A stretch of DNA of 64,000 bases. It comes from Ophiura sarsii (taxonomy: Eukaryota; Echinodermata; Ophiuroidea; Amphilepidida; Ophiuridae). The stretch is taken from assembly GCA_035610835.1 (NCBI GenBank), contig CM069446.1:53534934-53598933 (forward strand), written 5' to 3'. The notes beneath the pieces are model-generated. The model saw only the letters and a list, made by a program, of their open reading frames with translations. It had not been told where the DNA came from and searched no databases. The stretch's first letter is position 1. Each line of letters opens with the position of its first letter. Below are positions 1-23,749 of the stretch, one piece after another. Position numbers and translations under genes: made by a program.

Positions 1-1176
1 GGGGCGATATATGCTCAGAACGCCGGTGTAGCGATGGGTAGTCCACTCAGCCCTATAGCCTGCAATTTATTCATGGAATGGCTGGAACAAGAAGCCATCG
101 CCACAGCTCCTATGACATGCAAACCCAGACTATGGAAACGCTATGTGGATGATGTACTAGAGATTATCAAGCAGGGCCAAGTGGAGAATTTAACAACACA
201 TCTTAATACCATCGACCCCACCGAGCACATAAAGTTCACACATGAGCAAGAGCAAGACGGCAAGATCCCTTTCCTCGACACCCTAATAATTCGCAAACCT
301 GACGGCAGTACCAAACTTTGCATCTACAGAAAGAAGACACATACCAACCAGTATTTGCAGTTCAATTCACACCACCCCCTCCACCAGAAGTTGGGTGTTA
401 TCAGGTCGCTGCTCGACAGAAAGGAAACTATTGTCACTGAGGAAGAGGATAGAAAGGCTGAGGACAATGTGATCTGCGACGCACTAAAACAATGTGGCTA
501 TCCCAAATGGGCCATAAACAGAGCCAAAAAAGACAAGGAAAAACATCAGAAGAAAAAGGAGTCCAAAAAGACAGCAACCGACAACAAGTCAAAAGGTATG
601 GTAGTCGTGCCCTATGTTGAGGGACTGGCAGAGAAAGCCTCGCGTGTCTTCAGGAAACACGGTTTCGCGACGGCCATGAAGCCTCACTGCACCCTACGCA
701 ACATGCTCGTCCATCCCAAGGACAAGCGGGACCCTCATCAAACGGCCGAAATCATATATGAAATACCATGTAAAGGTTGCCCAAAGTCATACATTGGAGA
801 GAGTGGACGTTTATTTGGCACACGGCTCAAAGAACACAAAACGGAAGTTGACAAAATTAGTGCAAAGTCATACACGCGGTCTCAAAGGAAATCGTCAATA
901 GAGGAACAACACAAATCCGCGGTGACTGAACATGTCGCGGCCACGAACCATGTCATCGGGTGGGATGAGGCCAAGGTCATTGACAAAGAGGCGCACAAGA
1001 CAACAAGATGGCTAAAGGAAGCAATCTGGATTCGACGGAGAGGAAAGTCGACTCTTAACAAAGACGACGGGGCTTACCAACTCAACAACATCTATGACAA
1101 TTTGATCTCAATACCGCCCTCTACTTCCGGTGGTATTCACTACAAAAGGCCAGTGAAGAGGTCAGATGTCAACTAG
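1..1176 (+). CDS. Penelope-like retroelement RT/GIY-YIG ORF, 5' end outside window
   Basis: The frame is open from the first base of the window, so the usual N-terminal part is missing; the first internal Met is at 34. Early residues carry the reverse-transcriptase motif MGSPLSP, followed about 30 residues later by the catalytic YVDD box. The C-terminal half carries a GIY-YIG endonuclease pattern (YEIPC..CP..YIGES.R, then R..EH) and ends with a WLKEAIWIRR block. RT followed by GIY-YIG is the layout of Penelope-like elements, which copy RNA to DNA and nick the target themselves. The ORF is intact to its stop at 1174-1176, so the insertion is young. It lies on the opposite strand to the SLC22 genes, just past exon 8 of gene B. 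The clade within Penelope-like elements cannot be decided by eye. Confidence 0.88.
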   Translation, partial: GAIYAQNAGVAMGSPLSPIACNLFMEWLEQEAIATAPMTCKPRLWKRYVDDVLEIIKQGQVENLTTHLNTIDPTEHIKFTHEQEQDGKIPFLDTLIIRKPDGSTKLCIYRKKTHTNQYLQFNSHHPLHQKLGVIRSLLDRKETIVTEEEDRKAEDNVICDALKQCGYPKWAINRAKKDKEKHQKKKESKKTATDNKSKGMVVVPYVEGLAEKASRVFRKHGFATAMKPHCTLRNMLVHPKDKRDPHQTAEIIYEIPCKGCPKSYIGESGRLFGTRLKEHKTEVDKISAKSYTRSQRKSSIEEQHKSAVTEHVAATNHVIGWDEAKVIDKEAHKTTRWLKEAIWIRRRGKSTLNKDDGAYQLNNIYDNLISIPPSTSGGIHYKRPVKRSDVN

Positions 1177-1280
1177 TCTGATGAAGTGCTCAGTGAGCAT
1201 GAAACGTAACGTTTAAACTGTAAGTATAATAAGCTTATTATACTTACCACCATGGATTTGTAAAAAGAAAAATCAACCTT
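1177..1280 (+). mobile_element. 3' tail of the Penelope-like element and junction
   Basis: This untranslated stretch after the ORF contains a palindrome around 1224-1246 (AAGTATAATAAGC and its mirror). Near 1275-1290 the sequence switches to the TTAA-type MITE that paralogous gene A carries intact at 27753-28080. The left half of that MITE is missing here, so the retroelement either inserted into it or replaced it. The exact junction is uncertain by about 15 bp. Confidence 0.55.
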
Positions 1281-1422
1281 TCTACTATTTAGTGAAATTT
1301 TTGAAACATTTGGTGAAATTTTTGAAAGATGTGTTGAAATTTGTGAAACATTTGGTGACATTTTAAAAACATTTGGTGACATTTTGCAATGTCGTCTGCA
1401 GACGCCTGCCGCGTTGAAAGGG
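1281..1422. mobile_element. Truncated TTAA-type MITE (CACTTTCC family), right half
   Basis: Repeated GTGAAATTTTTGAAACATTTGG modules lead into the conserved right end (GTCGTCTGCAGACGCC, then a degenerate GGAAAGTG), followed by TTAA at 1423-1426. It matches the right half of the copy at 27753-28080. The left half is replaced by the Penelope-like element. Confidence 0.7.
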
Positions 1423-1472
1423 TTAAGATCAACATTTTCTTGACTTGAAAATATCAGATTATCATGTTTCAC

Positions 1473-12402
<10,930 letters not shown>

Positions 12403-12590
12403 TATAGACTATTTAGATGACCTTTTATTAGTTTCCGTTAAGGCACTTGGAAGTAGATTTTCCGGTTCCAAGAGCTCCGTTGGAAACCGGGCTTGGAAAC
12501 TATTCAATTGCCTAGTACATGATTGTATAGGGCGGTAGACACACTGATACTGGCTGAATCATGAAGCTAAGCAGACTTTCCGTACCGTTC
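12403..12590 (-). promoter_or_regulatory. Conserved 5' flank of gene B (5' UTR/promoter candidate)
   Basis: About 190 bp upstream of the start codon resembles 45216-45410 upstream of gene A (shared GGCACTTGGAAGTAGA, AGCTCCGTTGGAAAC, CTGGCTGAATCA). Similarity fades beyond this, so the block probably includes the 5' UTR and core promoter. No convincing TATA box or start site. Confidence 0.45.
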
Positions 12591-13289
12591 CAGGCGAGTG
12601 AATCTCTCAATCTGCGCATTGTTTAGATTTGGTTCTTGAATAGCGCATTCTATAACAGTTGCGAAGCTGCGATTAAAGGAAATCCGTGGCATCCGTGCCA
12701 TGGAACTAGCGCTCAGATATATAGCATTATTAGTAGCAGACCACATCTGTACGCAATGATCGATTTAAGGATGTCAACCTTGCGCTAAAATCTTTCGAGA
12801 AGTTTGGTTCCCTGAATTAATTGAGGTAGGGTTAGTTGGCAGCCTTGATGGCGAAGTAGGTGGATTGTTCGTAATTTTTTCAATAATATGATGCCAAATC
12901 TGACATATTCGGTCCACAAACAGCGATTTTATCGCTAATTTTAGAATTTAACAACTTTCGTGACTTTGCTTCTTGTATGGCATTCACTTTACCGGACTAA
13001 GATTCGTACGCTATTTTAAGAGCAATTTCCGTACTAACGGAATTTTAAGCTCTAATTTCATATAAAAAACATTGATGCCCGACTTCTTTTTGATGAGAAA
13101 AACGAGTCTGATTTTCAGCGATTTTCGGTCAGAAAACGAAACTTACGATCACCCATTACCGTGATATGATATGATATGATATGTATCATAGCTTACAAAA
13201 TCAAATAATGCAATGTCTTCATTCATGAATTTATGATAGCTTAGTCTTACTCTTCGTATAGCGTAAGCCCTAGTAGGCTACATATAATC
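12591..13289. other. Intergenic DNA, nothing recognised
   Basis: No gene or repeat end seen. A short (GATAT)n run is at about 13161-13184. Confidence 0.5.
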
Positions 13290-13905
13290 GGCCGAGTGCA
13301 CCAATGACGGGTAACTTAATAGGGAGGTAAGCTACCTCCCTAGTAGTTATGCTCTAACTGTAGCATAACTTACTAACGATGTAATTCTTAGAGCATAACT
13401 GGCGAATAACACCAGAATAGCAACTAGCGAGGTAAATATCCACATTAATCAGCATCGTCCCCTTACAAAATGAATTGGCGCATATGCCAAGTGTTAACCT
13501 ATAGTTTAATGTAAAATTCTGACGTGATTAGTCCTCCGTAATATTAAAAGCGTGTCGTCACTCGCTAGGTCATAGGTGAGTATAAATCAAGACTCACGTC
13601 GAGTCGGCCGCGATCCGGGAAAATGATGCCATTTTATGGCCAAAAATTTCGAAGTTTGTTCACCGCTTTTTCAAAAATAAGGACTATCATGACATTACAA
13701 ACATATTTTGGGCGAGGGGCACATACAGACATTGCACCAAAAAGCACAATTTTAATGACAAACACAAGCCTCCGATGGAAACAAGTATTTCAATGGTATA
13801 TACCATATAACACGTCTCTAACGTTAAATACCTCCGTGGCTTGGATACCTAGTCCTTAGAATTGTAATCACAGAACCCGGTTCGATTCCCAAACGTCGCG
13901 ATATG
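13290..13905 (+). repeat. Left inverted arm, with tRNA-like boxes at its inner end
   Basis: The outer 160 bp contain short palindromes (AGGGAGGTAAGCTACCTCCC at about 13321-13340). The inner end has GTGGCTTGGATACC and GGTTCGATTCCC about 40 bp apart (13837-13898), resembling pol III A and B boxes and facing inward. Confidence 0.65.
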
Positions 13906-14469
13906 CTTCTTTTTTGTTTTGTTCTTTTACCCTTCCACTCACATCAATGTTGAAACTTTGGCTTTATCAGTTTTTAATTAATAAAAACAATAGTAAGTTT
14001 ATTTATTCAGTCATTTATTTATTTAGTCATTTATTTATTTATAGTGAGTCATTTATTGATGTATTTAATTATCTTATCATTTATTTAGTGATTTATTCAC
14101 CTATTCAACCATTCTACTAGTATACTCTATGCTTTGGTTTTCACAATAACAATTATATCAAGCCACGTATTCAGAACTTTTAGGAGTGAGTCCTACATTA
14201 AATAGCCAGAGTATTATATAGGGTTATACAATAGCCAGATATTTCACATTTAGGAATGTTCGTACACTTTTATTTAATTGAATAGAAGAGACTGTTATGT
14301 CTTCTTTTCAATAGTGCAGCACCTGTATATTTTATTAAATCCTAAATATTCATAGGCTGGCCTTGATTTTAGAATAGAGCCAATGCGAGACATGTATTAC
14401 CTGTCCATGATCCATTTCTCAATACAACGCTTCTCATCACGGGATGCAATATGACCGAGACTAGAAAGC

Positions 14470-14843
14470 GTGCAAAAAAAAAAAAAAAACTTACTCGTAG
14501 AACTTGTTAAAGTTCATGGGAGTGGAGTTGTTGAGAGTAAAAAGAAAGACACCAAGACAAGCTCTAAAAAGAAGAAGGCGTGGGATCAGATTGAGATAGA
14601 CTTCAACGCCGACCACAAAGTTCATAAAAGAGACCAGAAACAGTTGCAGATGTTATGAAAAGATCTCAAAGCAAGACTAGTGCTAAGAAGGATGTGGCCC
14701 GAGTTTCCAAGGAGAGGAACAAGACTGGCGGTGGAAAGCCACCAGAAAATGTTGATTGTATTACCGAAGCAATTGTTGGAATAATCCCGGAGCAGTTTGA
14801 AGCGATACAGGCTCCTGATGATGATGAAGGTAATACTTTTTAA
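14470..14843 (+). pseudogene. Broken Myb/SANT-like DNA-binding domain ORF
   Basis: Two adjacent frames (14470-14658 and 14655-14843) together resemble the Myb/SANT-like domain seen in FSBP/NAIF1-type proteins and Harbinger-associated Myb-like proteins. Features seen: LVELVKVHG, KKKAWDQIEIDFNA, KQLQMLW cut by TGA at 14656-14658, then ERNKTGGGKPP and IIPEQFEAI. The Trp codon expected at the break reads as a stop, and a frameshift follows near 14675. An A-rich run precedes the coding part at 14474-14490. It lies inside the inverted-arm structure, and may be cargo of it or an unrelated insertion. The C-terminal end is duplicated in tandem downstream. Confidence 0.65.
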
Positions 14844-15275
14844 TTGTAGACATTTTAACACTTTCCACGCGGCAGTCGTCTGCAGACGACAGTTCCAAAA
14901 TTTTACAAAATGTTTCACAAATGTTAATATTATTGAGTTTCATAACCATATTTGGAATTGCCATGAGAAATGCATTACAATATGTACAAACATACCTAGT
15001 ATTGGTTCAGTAATTATTGAAATATAGTAGTTTGAAGCGATACAGGCTCCTGATGATGATGAACGTAATCAGGTAATGCTTTTTAATTGTAAACATTTTA
15101 ACACTTTCCACGCGGCAGTCGTCTGCAGACGACAGTTCCAAAATTTTACAAAATGTTTCACAAATGTTAATGTTATTGAGTTTCATAACCATATTGGAAT
15201 TGCCATGAGAAATGCATTACAATATGTACAAACATGCCTAGTATTGGTTCAGTAATTATTGAAATATACTTTGAA
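14797..15275. repeat. Tandem duplication of about 240 bp, two units
   Basis: The unit from 14797 (GAAGCGATACAGGCTCCTGA) recurs at about 15036, each copy running through a rearranged CACTTTCC-family MITE (TTTAACACTTTCCACGCGGC) to ATTGGTTCAGTAATTATTG. The units differ by a few bases, so the duplication is recent. Confidence 0.85.
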
Positions 15276-15390
15276 AGTTGGTAAAGTTTTTTTGAAAAAT
15301 GTGGTTCGTATAGGATGGTAAAACTAATAGCCGCGTGGTATTGTCTCTTTTATTTTTACATTTCAAAGGTCAGATTAAATTATTGTAAAC

Positions 15391-15917
<527 letters not shown>

Positions 15918-16200
15918 CAATCGAGCAATCAATAAACCAATGAATCATTCCTTTCATTCACTCGCCTATTCATTCATTCATCTTTTTTTTTTTTGTGTGT
16001 GTTTGTTGGGGGTGGGGTATGTTTGTTTATATAGGGGTGTTGGTTGGGGTGTTTGTTGGGTGTTTGTTTGTTTGTTTGACTTATTGTTTGTTTGGTGGGG
16101 TATGTGTGTTCGTTTTGTTTGTTGGGGTGTTAGTTTGTTTATTTTGTCGCTTTTAGCATTGATCTTTTCTCTTTATATACTTAATATAACACGCTTATAA
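15918..16200. repeat. Low-complexity GTTTGTTG/GGGGT-rich stretch
   Basis: T/G-rich simple sequence (repeated GTTTGTTTG and TGGGGTG) directly follows the tetranucleotide array. The ORF across it has no protein-like composition. Confidence 0.7.
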
Positions 16201-16410
16201 AACACGGATAGATACTTAAATCTTGTTTTTTTAACATCTTAGTTGATACCAAAAGTACCGTATTATACCGCCCGGCTTCTTACACTAATGTGAACATTCG
16301 GTGCGGGATCATACTGACATGCCTTATTTAATATCACTATTCATCATTGCTCATTAACATACAGTTCACAAAGAGATAATCTTTAAATGCACTAAACAAA
16401 AATGGTGATA

Positions 16411-16589
16411 CATTCTAAAAAAAAGTTTACCCAACGTTGGTTAAGGAGGGCACATAAGCAGTTGGGCATAAAAATATTGGATCCAAAGTATCCAATATTG
16501 TGTAAAAATTACCCAATATTGGGCATCATTTTTACCCAACTGCTTATGTGCCCTCCTTAACCAACGTTGGGTAAAGTATGTTTAGAGTG
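16411..16589. mobile_element. 179-bp foldback MITE with TA target duplication
   Basis: Ends CATTCTAAA and TTTAGAGTG are flanked by TA on both sides. The arms (TTTACCCAACGTTGG, AAGGAGGGCACATAAGCAGT) are near-perfect reverse complements of about 75 bp. Size and TA duplication suit a Tc1/mariner-type MITE. Confidence 0.85.
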
Positions 16590-16599
16590 TACGTATTTT

Positions 16600-17315
16600 G
16601 TTGCAAATTAAATGTATTTAAAGGATGTCAGAGCACGATTAGCATTCTATTTGATTCAATTAATTAATACATTGTTATGTACATGTATACCGCATTGTAT
16701 TATGTTATGGATATGTTTCACGAACATACTCGCCAGGATTCTGTGCAGTTTCAAATAACAGTATCATTAGCAACACTTGGCATTGCTATTCTTCCTATTA
16801 TAATGGTCGAGAGGATTATTTGATATTAATGTTTTTTTTAAAATTTCAAGCACATTGTTTTAGAGTTTTAGACTCTCTTTATCTCTACACGTTGCTTGGT
16901 GTGCATGTTTACATGACGCCCTGATAAAGTAAATTGTACCAAACATGGAAAAGGTTAAGAAAGCTTTGTCGTGTCAATTATTGTAAACACACCCCACACT
17001 ATACGGTATACCCCTAAATGTAGAACATTAGTTTAATACTAGACATGACAATGAATTAAACTTTGCTGTAAGTAATGTTGTTTTCCAATATAAACATTAC
17101 ATTTAACATAGTTAAATACAGTAGCTTAATAATTGTCATTTTTGGTATTAAAAAGAAACCTCAGGTTTGATCTTTGGTCGGGAATACCGTGTCTTGTAAC
17201 ACGTATCCTTGGCCCAAGTTAAAATTGTGGTGGCAATTATGATTATAGTGTATGATGTACATGGCAATGTTGCTTTATCAAACTAATCAGCCTTTTCTGT
17301 ATATTTATCATAGGC
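16600..17315. other. AT-rich interior of the inverted-arm structure
   Basis: No gene, repeat end or RNA recognised. Confidence 0.5.
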
Positions 17316-17358
17316 ATGGAATCTTTCAACGTCGCTAGCTGCAGTAATGCCAAGGATG

Positions 17359-17580
17359 AGGGGGGGGGGGGGGGGGGGGCAATCCTCAGTGTTTTAATCA
17401 GTTTTTACAAAAACAAATGTCTTTTATTTTTTTTAAAAAGCCCAAATGGCCGTAAGCCCTATATTCGAAGAGTGGGGCGGGGGCACAAAGGGGCGGGGCT
17501 ACAAAACATTCTGTCAGGGGGGGGGGGGGGGGGGGTCAACTGCCCCCCCTGCCCTCCCCTGAGCTACGCCACTGACCCAT
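17359..17580. repeat. Poly-G tracts flanking a degraded hAT-like fragment
   Basis: G runs of about 20 occur near 17359-17378 and 17517-17535, then GAGCTACGCCACTGA, which resembles a hAT right end (compare 52531). The matching left end is not convincing, so this is probably a decayed copy. Confidence 0.5.
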
Positions 17581-17959
17581 TTGTTAAAGCAAAATGTTTT
17601 AAACGAATGGTTATTTTTTTTAATTGAATTTACCATCAACAATTGTCAAAGGGGAACAAAAAACCTTGGACAATTAGTAAATGTTGGTCAAAATGTTAGC
17701 CAAAATCGGTGCGATAGTGTTTGAATGGGCAAAAGGAGTTGATCTAAAGTTAGACTAAAAATATTCACCAAATTGCATGAATGGAGTTTCAAAAATATCA
17801 AATATTTCAGCTTATGTGGGGGTCACATTCCACCTCAAATATACACTGTGTGTGCATGCAAGCGGAAACTGTGCTTCCGTATATCAGCGAATCATCCTCT
17901 CCAATGTTCACAAAAAAATTACGCTACTGCTAGAATCCGTTGACTTGTGGTATAACACG

Positions 17960-18139
17960 TTATACCCCAACTTAATCTTAATCTTGGGTCCGGTCAGGTA
18001 TAACATTTAGCGTAAATTACCCGCCAGTTACTAGCCTAGTAGCTTACCCCGCATTGGCGCTCTCAAAATTTTGGGTTATGCCTCAGCTACTAGCGAGGTA
18101 GCGCTATTCTTCAGCTACCCGTCATTGGTGCACTCGGCC
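17960..18139. repeat. Additional terminal segment related to the inverted arms
   Basis: It ends TCATTGGTGCACTCGGCC, like the right terminus at 21516, with the CTAGCGAGGTAGC motifs of the arm. Only about the outer 170 bp are related. It could be a second, deleted family member or an internal solo end. Confidence 0.6.
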
Positions 18140-20890
18140 GTCATAGTAATTTAACTTAGAAATATTATCTACTACTAGAAAGAGTAAGACTTTAATCTTT
18201 TCATGATGGTTTTAACATAGGTAGAGAGTCTTCCTTGAAAATTCTTTTTTTTGCAAAATGTATACGCCTTTTTTTCCTTTTAACTTTTTTCTTAAAAATT
18301 CTGTTCATTCTCATGATGATGTGACATGCCTGCTTCTTATCAAAACCATACATCTAGGCTATGCCATTGTCTGTTGACAGTTGCAGCCAGTCACTGACAG
18401 TGCAGTAAATTTAGAAACATTTTCTCTAAATATAGTCCCCTATTAGACGTTAATTTGTGACTGATGGATGATTAAATTTATTTTAATCATGAAAATAAAC
18501 ATGAAGTTATGATAGTTTTAATTTGAATTGTTGCTTGACTTGACTTGCTGTAAGCTTACAAGAAAATGTTTATGATAATAAAACTTACTTTCTATAGTCA
18601 TTACTATATAATTCAAATTTCAAAACAAATAATTGTCGATCATCAGGAAATATTACTATGTTTGCATTATTCAAATAATACCACCCAGTTTGTTAATTTC
18701 GTGACTTGGGTTTAATTTCATTGATTCACTTATGCAATTCAAGCCCATATGAGACTGAGTGGTAATATTTCCGAATAAAATAGCTAAGCCAAATTTCAGG
18801 AAAAAACAACAGTTTTTTTATGCCATGGAAACAGTGCAGTTGATACTGTGCTTACAATCACTGTAAGGGTTTGGTTTGAACTGTTTGGGAATTTAAAAAA
18901 AAAGTGCCCCCCTCCCACTTCAATATCATGCGCACGCCACTGAAATAAATCCCGGTAGTATTTATTGCTCATTACATTTTTTTAATGAGCTCCCTTGCTC
19001 ATAACCTTTCTCCCACCTCATGCCCGACCCCGCCCCCCCCCATGAGATCGGAAAAAGTAGCAGAGAGGAAAAGAAAATCCCCTCGACCCGCGAAATATCA
19101 ACATGTTACAAGTTAATTATAATTAAGTCACTAACATTGCCCTTTTGTAAAGTAACGACACTACGAGAGGGGGAGGGGCTCCAAGTCATGACATTTTGGT
19201 CTTCCATCCCCAAGTCAGCACACCCCCACTCCATTTGGTCCCAAACACTCTTTTGAACATTTTAGGGGATAAAACTAGCTTAATTGGTCGGAAATGTCTA
19301 AATCAGAGCAAATTCAGGCAAGTTTAACAAAATTTAAAATATTCCTGCGCATTTTACCCCATCCCCCCGATTTGTTTTCTTGCCCACAACTAAATAATAC
19401 ATTTTCTTTTTGATCAAGACATTTTTCATCAATTTCATGCAAGGGCCGAAGTTTAGCTGGGCTTTAGTTATGATAATTCAGAAACATAATCTGTTGAAAT
19501 TTTGTACGTTCAGTTTATTTTCCTTGATATTATTAAAATATGAATTTAAATAAGACTGTAGAAAGTTATTTAATTATTTTGGAACAACAATGCTTGATTT
19601 AGTCAAAAAAGAAATAAACCACAATACCAAATCTAAATTTTAACTTGAAGCGATCACGTACGACCCTGTCTGAACGCGCACCATGTGATCAGTAACAACG
19701 AATCGACGCTACGAAATAAATTTAGCTCGAGACCAGATTCGGGCAGCTATATTATAACCATTCACTTGACCGGACTAAATAATTTTATAATATTTTAAGC
19801 ATGTTTTTAGTTACAAAAGTCTATGAATATTGGGATACCATGGATGAAATTTGTGCTGATTCTTCAAAAGTGAATAATTTACCGTGGATTTGGCTTTAGT
19901 TTCGTCAAGTTTTTCTTGAATTCGGGTCTGTGTGATGGCAATAATTTGCACCGAAAATCCAACATGTCATGAAGTTCACAGATAATATTAGATATATTAT
20001 TTGCATCACATGCATTTTTATTTTACAATTTCATGGCAATTTTTTTTGAAATGTGTGATTATAATCATGAAAAGAGCTCATTTACATCGTGCTATCACGA
20101 GGTCAACTCTGACTACGAAGCCGTATCGTTACGGGTGAGTGCTTCCGGGTCGCTGTGTGTGGGTTAGAAAAACAACGGCATTGAGCGCGACTGCATACCC
20201 CGCTGCATACTGACTGTGTAGGTTTAAGTTGAAAATTGCCGCGTAAAGACAAAATCGGCTTTAGAAAAAACCATAATCACATGTATGGACGTCGCCATAT
20301 TGATCAAAGCTATGACGAGATTTACGAGATTTACGAGATGTCCGCGTCTCTGTTTCATGTATTGATATTATCGATTTATGCATTGAATTCCTGCGTGATA
20401 CCGTCCGGCGACTGTTGGGTATGGCTATCCCATCAGCACTTTCGACGGTTAACAGTTTATGCTGTAACTAAATGATAATTTCTGATTTGCCCGATTGACG
20501 CCTCATATAGATATGATGATAAATGAGAGATTTCTATCATACATTTCATTATCAATTTATGCATTATTTACTCAATGATACATTTATGACCTTTATTTAT
20601 GTTTTTTAAAGTATTCCAAATCTATCCACAATGATGCATACAAAATTGTACAAATAATTGCAAACAATCAGTTATTAAACACATATGCTTATTTATATAA
20701 ATGAAAGAATGAATAATTTAATATTACAAATTAATTAATAAGTACATTAAAAGTAAATACAAAAGATGAACAAATAATAATACAAACACATTTAATAAAT
20801 CAATTGATTAGTAATAAATAAAAGCTAAAAGTTTGTCAATACCTGGGCCATTATATTGAATTGTTTCATTAATTCACCATCATGTTTAAA
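18140..20890. other. AT-rich DNA without recognised genes
   Basis: No coding region supported. Short ORFs at 19020-19256 and 20236-20475 show no family features. A CGCACGCCACTGAA word at about 18931 resembles a hAT end. Confidence 0.5.
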
Positions 20891-20894
20891 AAAA

Positions 20895-21516
20895 ATCAAT
20901 AAGGGAATTTCGGGAATCGAACCCGTGTTTTCCGTTTAACAAAGACAGGATCACAGTAGCATGCCACAGAGATGGGACGATAGAAGTGGCATCATGTTAT
21001 TAATAAACCATTGAACTATTTAATTACACAAAACAGATTTTGATCATGAAAATTGTACCTTTTAGTGCAACAGTTGTATGTGACACTCGCCCAAAATACG
21101 TTTGAAATGTCATGATAGTCCTTATTTTTGAAAAAGCGTAAACAACTTCGAAATTTTTGGCCACACAAATGGCATCATTTTGTCGGGAACGTGGGCCGAC
21201 TCAACGTGATTCTTTATTTACACTCACCTATGACCTAGCGAGTAACGACACATTTTAAATATTACGGAGGACCATTCACGTCAGAATTGTACAGTAAAGT
21301 ATAGGTTAACACTTGGCATATGCGGCAATTAATTTTGTAAGGGGACGATGTTGATTAATGTGGATATTTACCTCGCTAGTTACTATTCTGGTGTTACTCG
21401 CCAGTTATGCTCTCAGAATTACATCGTTAGTAAGGTACGCTACAGTTAGGGCATAACTACTGGGAGGTAGCTTACCTATTACCCTATTATGTTACGTCAG
21501 TTTGGTGCACTCGGCC
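20895..21516 (-). repeat. Right inverted arm with tRNA-like boxes
   Basis: Read on the minus strand the arm mirrors 13290-13905. Its inner end reads TCTGTGGCATGCTACTGTG and GGGTTCGATTCCCG, a good T-arm-like stem and B box facing inward. The arms have diverged to perhaps 80 percent identity by eye. Confidence 0.65.
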
Positions 21517-22200
21517 GCATTATTGTTTAATTCTATTGTTATGCAAAAAATATTGAGCCCAAATATATTTATTTGTACTTGCAAACTAACTGTCTTTTGT
21601 GTAAAGCGAATGTTCTACCACTTTAGCTGTACTGGTACGAGATACGAGAAAAATGCGAAAGACTCATATGTTTCAAAGGGTATGAAAAATTGTGGGCTTA
21701 GGCCTAACTGTATATAGTTCTGTGTTCAATTAAAACGGTCAATATACATTAGATAATTATTTTCCTACCATATAATGCATGGTTTAATGAATAGCACGGT
21801 ATTCCTTACAACATTTTCTCTTTCATATTTTTAGTTTATTTAGAGTAAAATTAGCTTGACAATATAGTAATGATAGATGAATATAACTTTTTAGCATGCC
21901 CAGTTCATGTGGATGCCATGAGAAAGTATAGGGAATTTTGTCATTGGTTAAAGTCATTTATGAAAGTCATGGTGTTAAAAGCAAACTGCTAGAGTTCCCT
22001 CCCAAATATTCTATTTTCAAAGATGAATAAAGAGATCAATTCTCAATATCTGAGAAAGATTAAAGACTAGGGACAGGTTTGGGATTAGTTTCAATTGAGT
22101 GAATCCATTGACGAACAATATTGCGAAGGTTATTTTGAAATGAGGTCAAAATTGACACACTGCCTAATTGGATTGCATTGCCTATAATGAGCTTGATTAA
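21517..22200. other. Intergenic DNA, nothing recognised
   Basis: AT-rich; the 71-codon ORF at 21502-21717 has no family features. Confidence 0.45.
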
Positions 22201-22686
22201 TTATTCATGAGCGGTTTTCAATGGGAAATTTGTATGGGGATTTAGCGAAGGCACATATTTTCTTCAATTTCATGGAACGGAATGAGCAGATGTTGCAGGC
22301 AACATGAATTTATTGATAGCAACACATTTGTTAACTCATAGTGAAATATTACAGTCCAAATTTAATACCTGGGATGATTTTGATACCATAACCAAGTGTC
22401 TTGAGTCTTTTGGTTGCTATAGTGTATTTGCAACAGGAAACCGGGAATAATTGATTACAGTTTTAGCATTGACACCTGCACGAACACTAGATATCCCGGC
22501 TAAGTATCTTCTTTCTTCATCATTCATACACTCTTACATGTAGTAGTATCGAACCAATCCGAGAACAGGAAACTAGAATACGCGAAATACATTGAAAATG
22601 TCTAATTGCACTTCGATTCACGCACGAAGACACATTGTTTTGATACGTTGTTCAGACAGCACTGGTTCGTCGAACTTTACTGCGGT

Positions 22687-23184
22687 ATAGACCATTTCAA
22701 ATCCGAAAATATACGATCGGTTCCGATTGGTTCCGATTAGTCGAGTGTTTTGACACCCAGTTCCATGACTCGCGAGTCATGAAAACCCCCAGACATGCAG
22801 GAGAAAAACAAACGTGTTTTCACCCGTCTGCCGGTGTGGTAGATTGAGTTGGTGTTGGGGATAGATTGTCTCCCTCACTAAGTTGTATGTTGCGGTGTTT
22901 CAGTAACAAAAACGGTGGAGAGATAATTAAAGAGATTCGGGGTAATACTTTCACATTTTACCGTATTGAAGTTGCCGGTATCGACAACATTGTTGATAAA
23001 AACAAAATAGTCTCGTTCCACGTTTTACTTCTCATGGGTTTAAGCGTGTATGTAAACATAGTAAACCACTAGGCGGACAACCAATTGTTATGAATGCGAT
23101 CAACTGTTTCGAAGAACGCACTATGCACCTAGTGCACGTGACCTGTTTTTCCGAAGATTTCCGATCTTAATTTGAAATGGTCTA
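22687..23184. mobile_element. MITE, TAGACCATTT family, copy 2 (downstream of gene A)
   Basis: The ends TATAGACCATTTCAAATCC and GAAATGGTCTATA are inverted repeats. It pairs with 58017-58533 downstream of gene C. Confidence 0.75.
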
Positions 23185-23749
23185 TAGCAAGCTTGTTGAC
23201 ATGTTTGTATTCGTTATCAAAGCGATTAAAATTGTGAATTTCAATTTGTATAGTGTTGTGTGTGAGGAAGTGTATGTATATTGCACATCCCTAATAGTGT
23301 TAAGAGTTGCCCGCGACTATATACACACTCGGCGCGCGACTCTTAGCCAATCAGAAGGCTGAAACTACATGCGGGCCCCACCTTGGTGATTTGGAGCAGC
23401 ACGTTTGTTTTTGAACGACGTTTGTGATAACTTGCTCAGAATTTAATCAAAATCTTCCGTTTGTATGATTTGTAATTGAGCAGTGAAAAAATAAAACTAC
23501 CGGGGAAGAAATATAAATATCCTAGTTGACCATTCAGTTAAATCATCGTCTCAATTATTTGATGAAACAGTTATTTCTGTTGACTTACCGTACATTTAGG
23601 CAAATACGCTTAATTTTACGGTACCACATCAAGCTTAAAACACGCTTGAAACACGTCATTATTGACAATAAAAGGAACAATAACATTGATAATACGCTAG
23701 CAGCGTCACATTGTGTATGAATTAGGTCAAAACATACGTAAGTTTTGTT

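Noticed and set aside
17316..17627. 103-codon ORF with a Gly run
   Set aside because: Caused by poly-G tracts near a hAT-like end; no family features.
20895..20985. A tRNA gene on the minus strand with GGGTTCGATTCCCG
   Set aside because: The T-arm-like stem is good but no D-arm, anticodon arm or acceptor partner could be drawn; also present, diverged, in the other arm.
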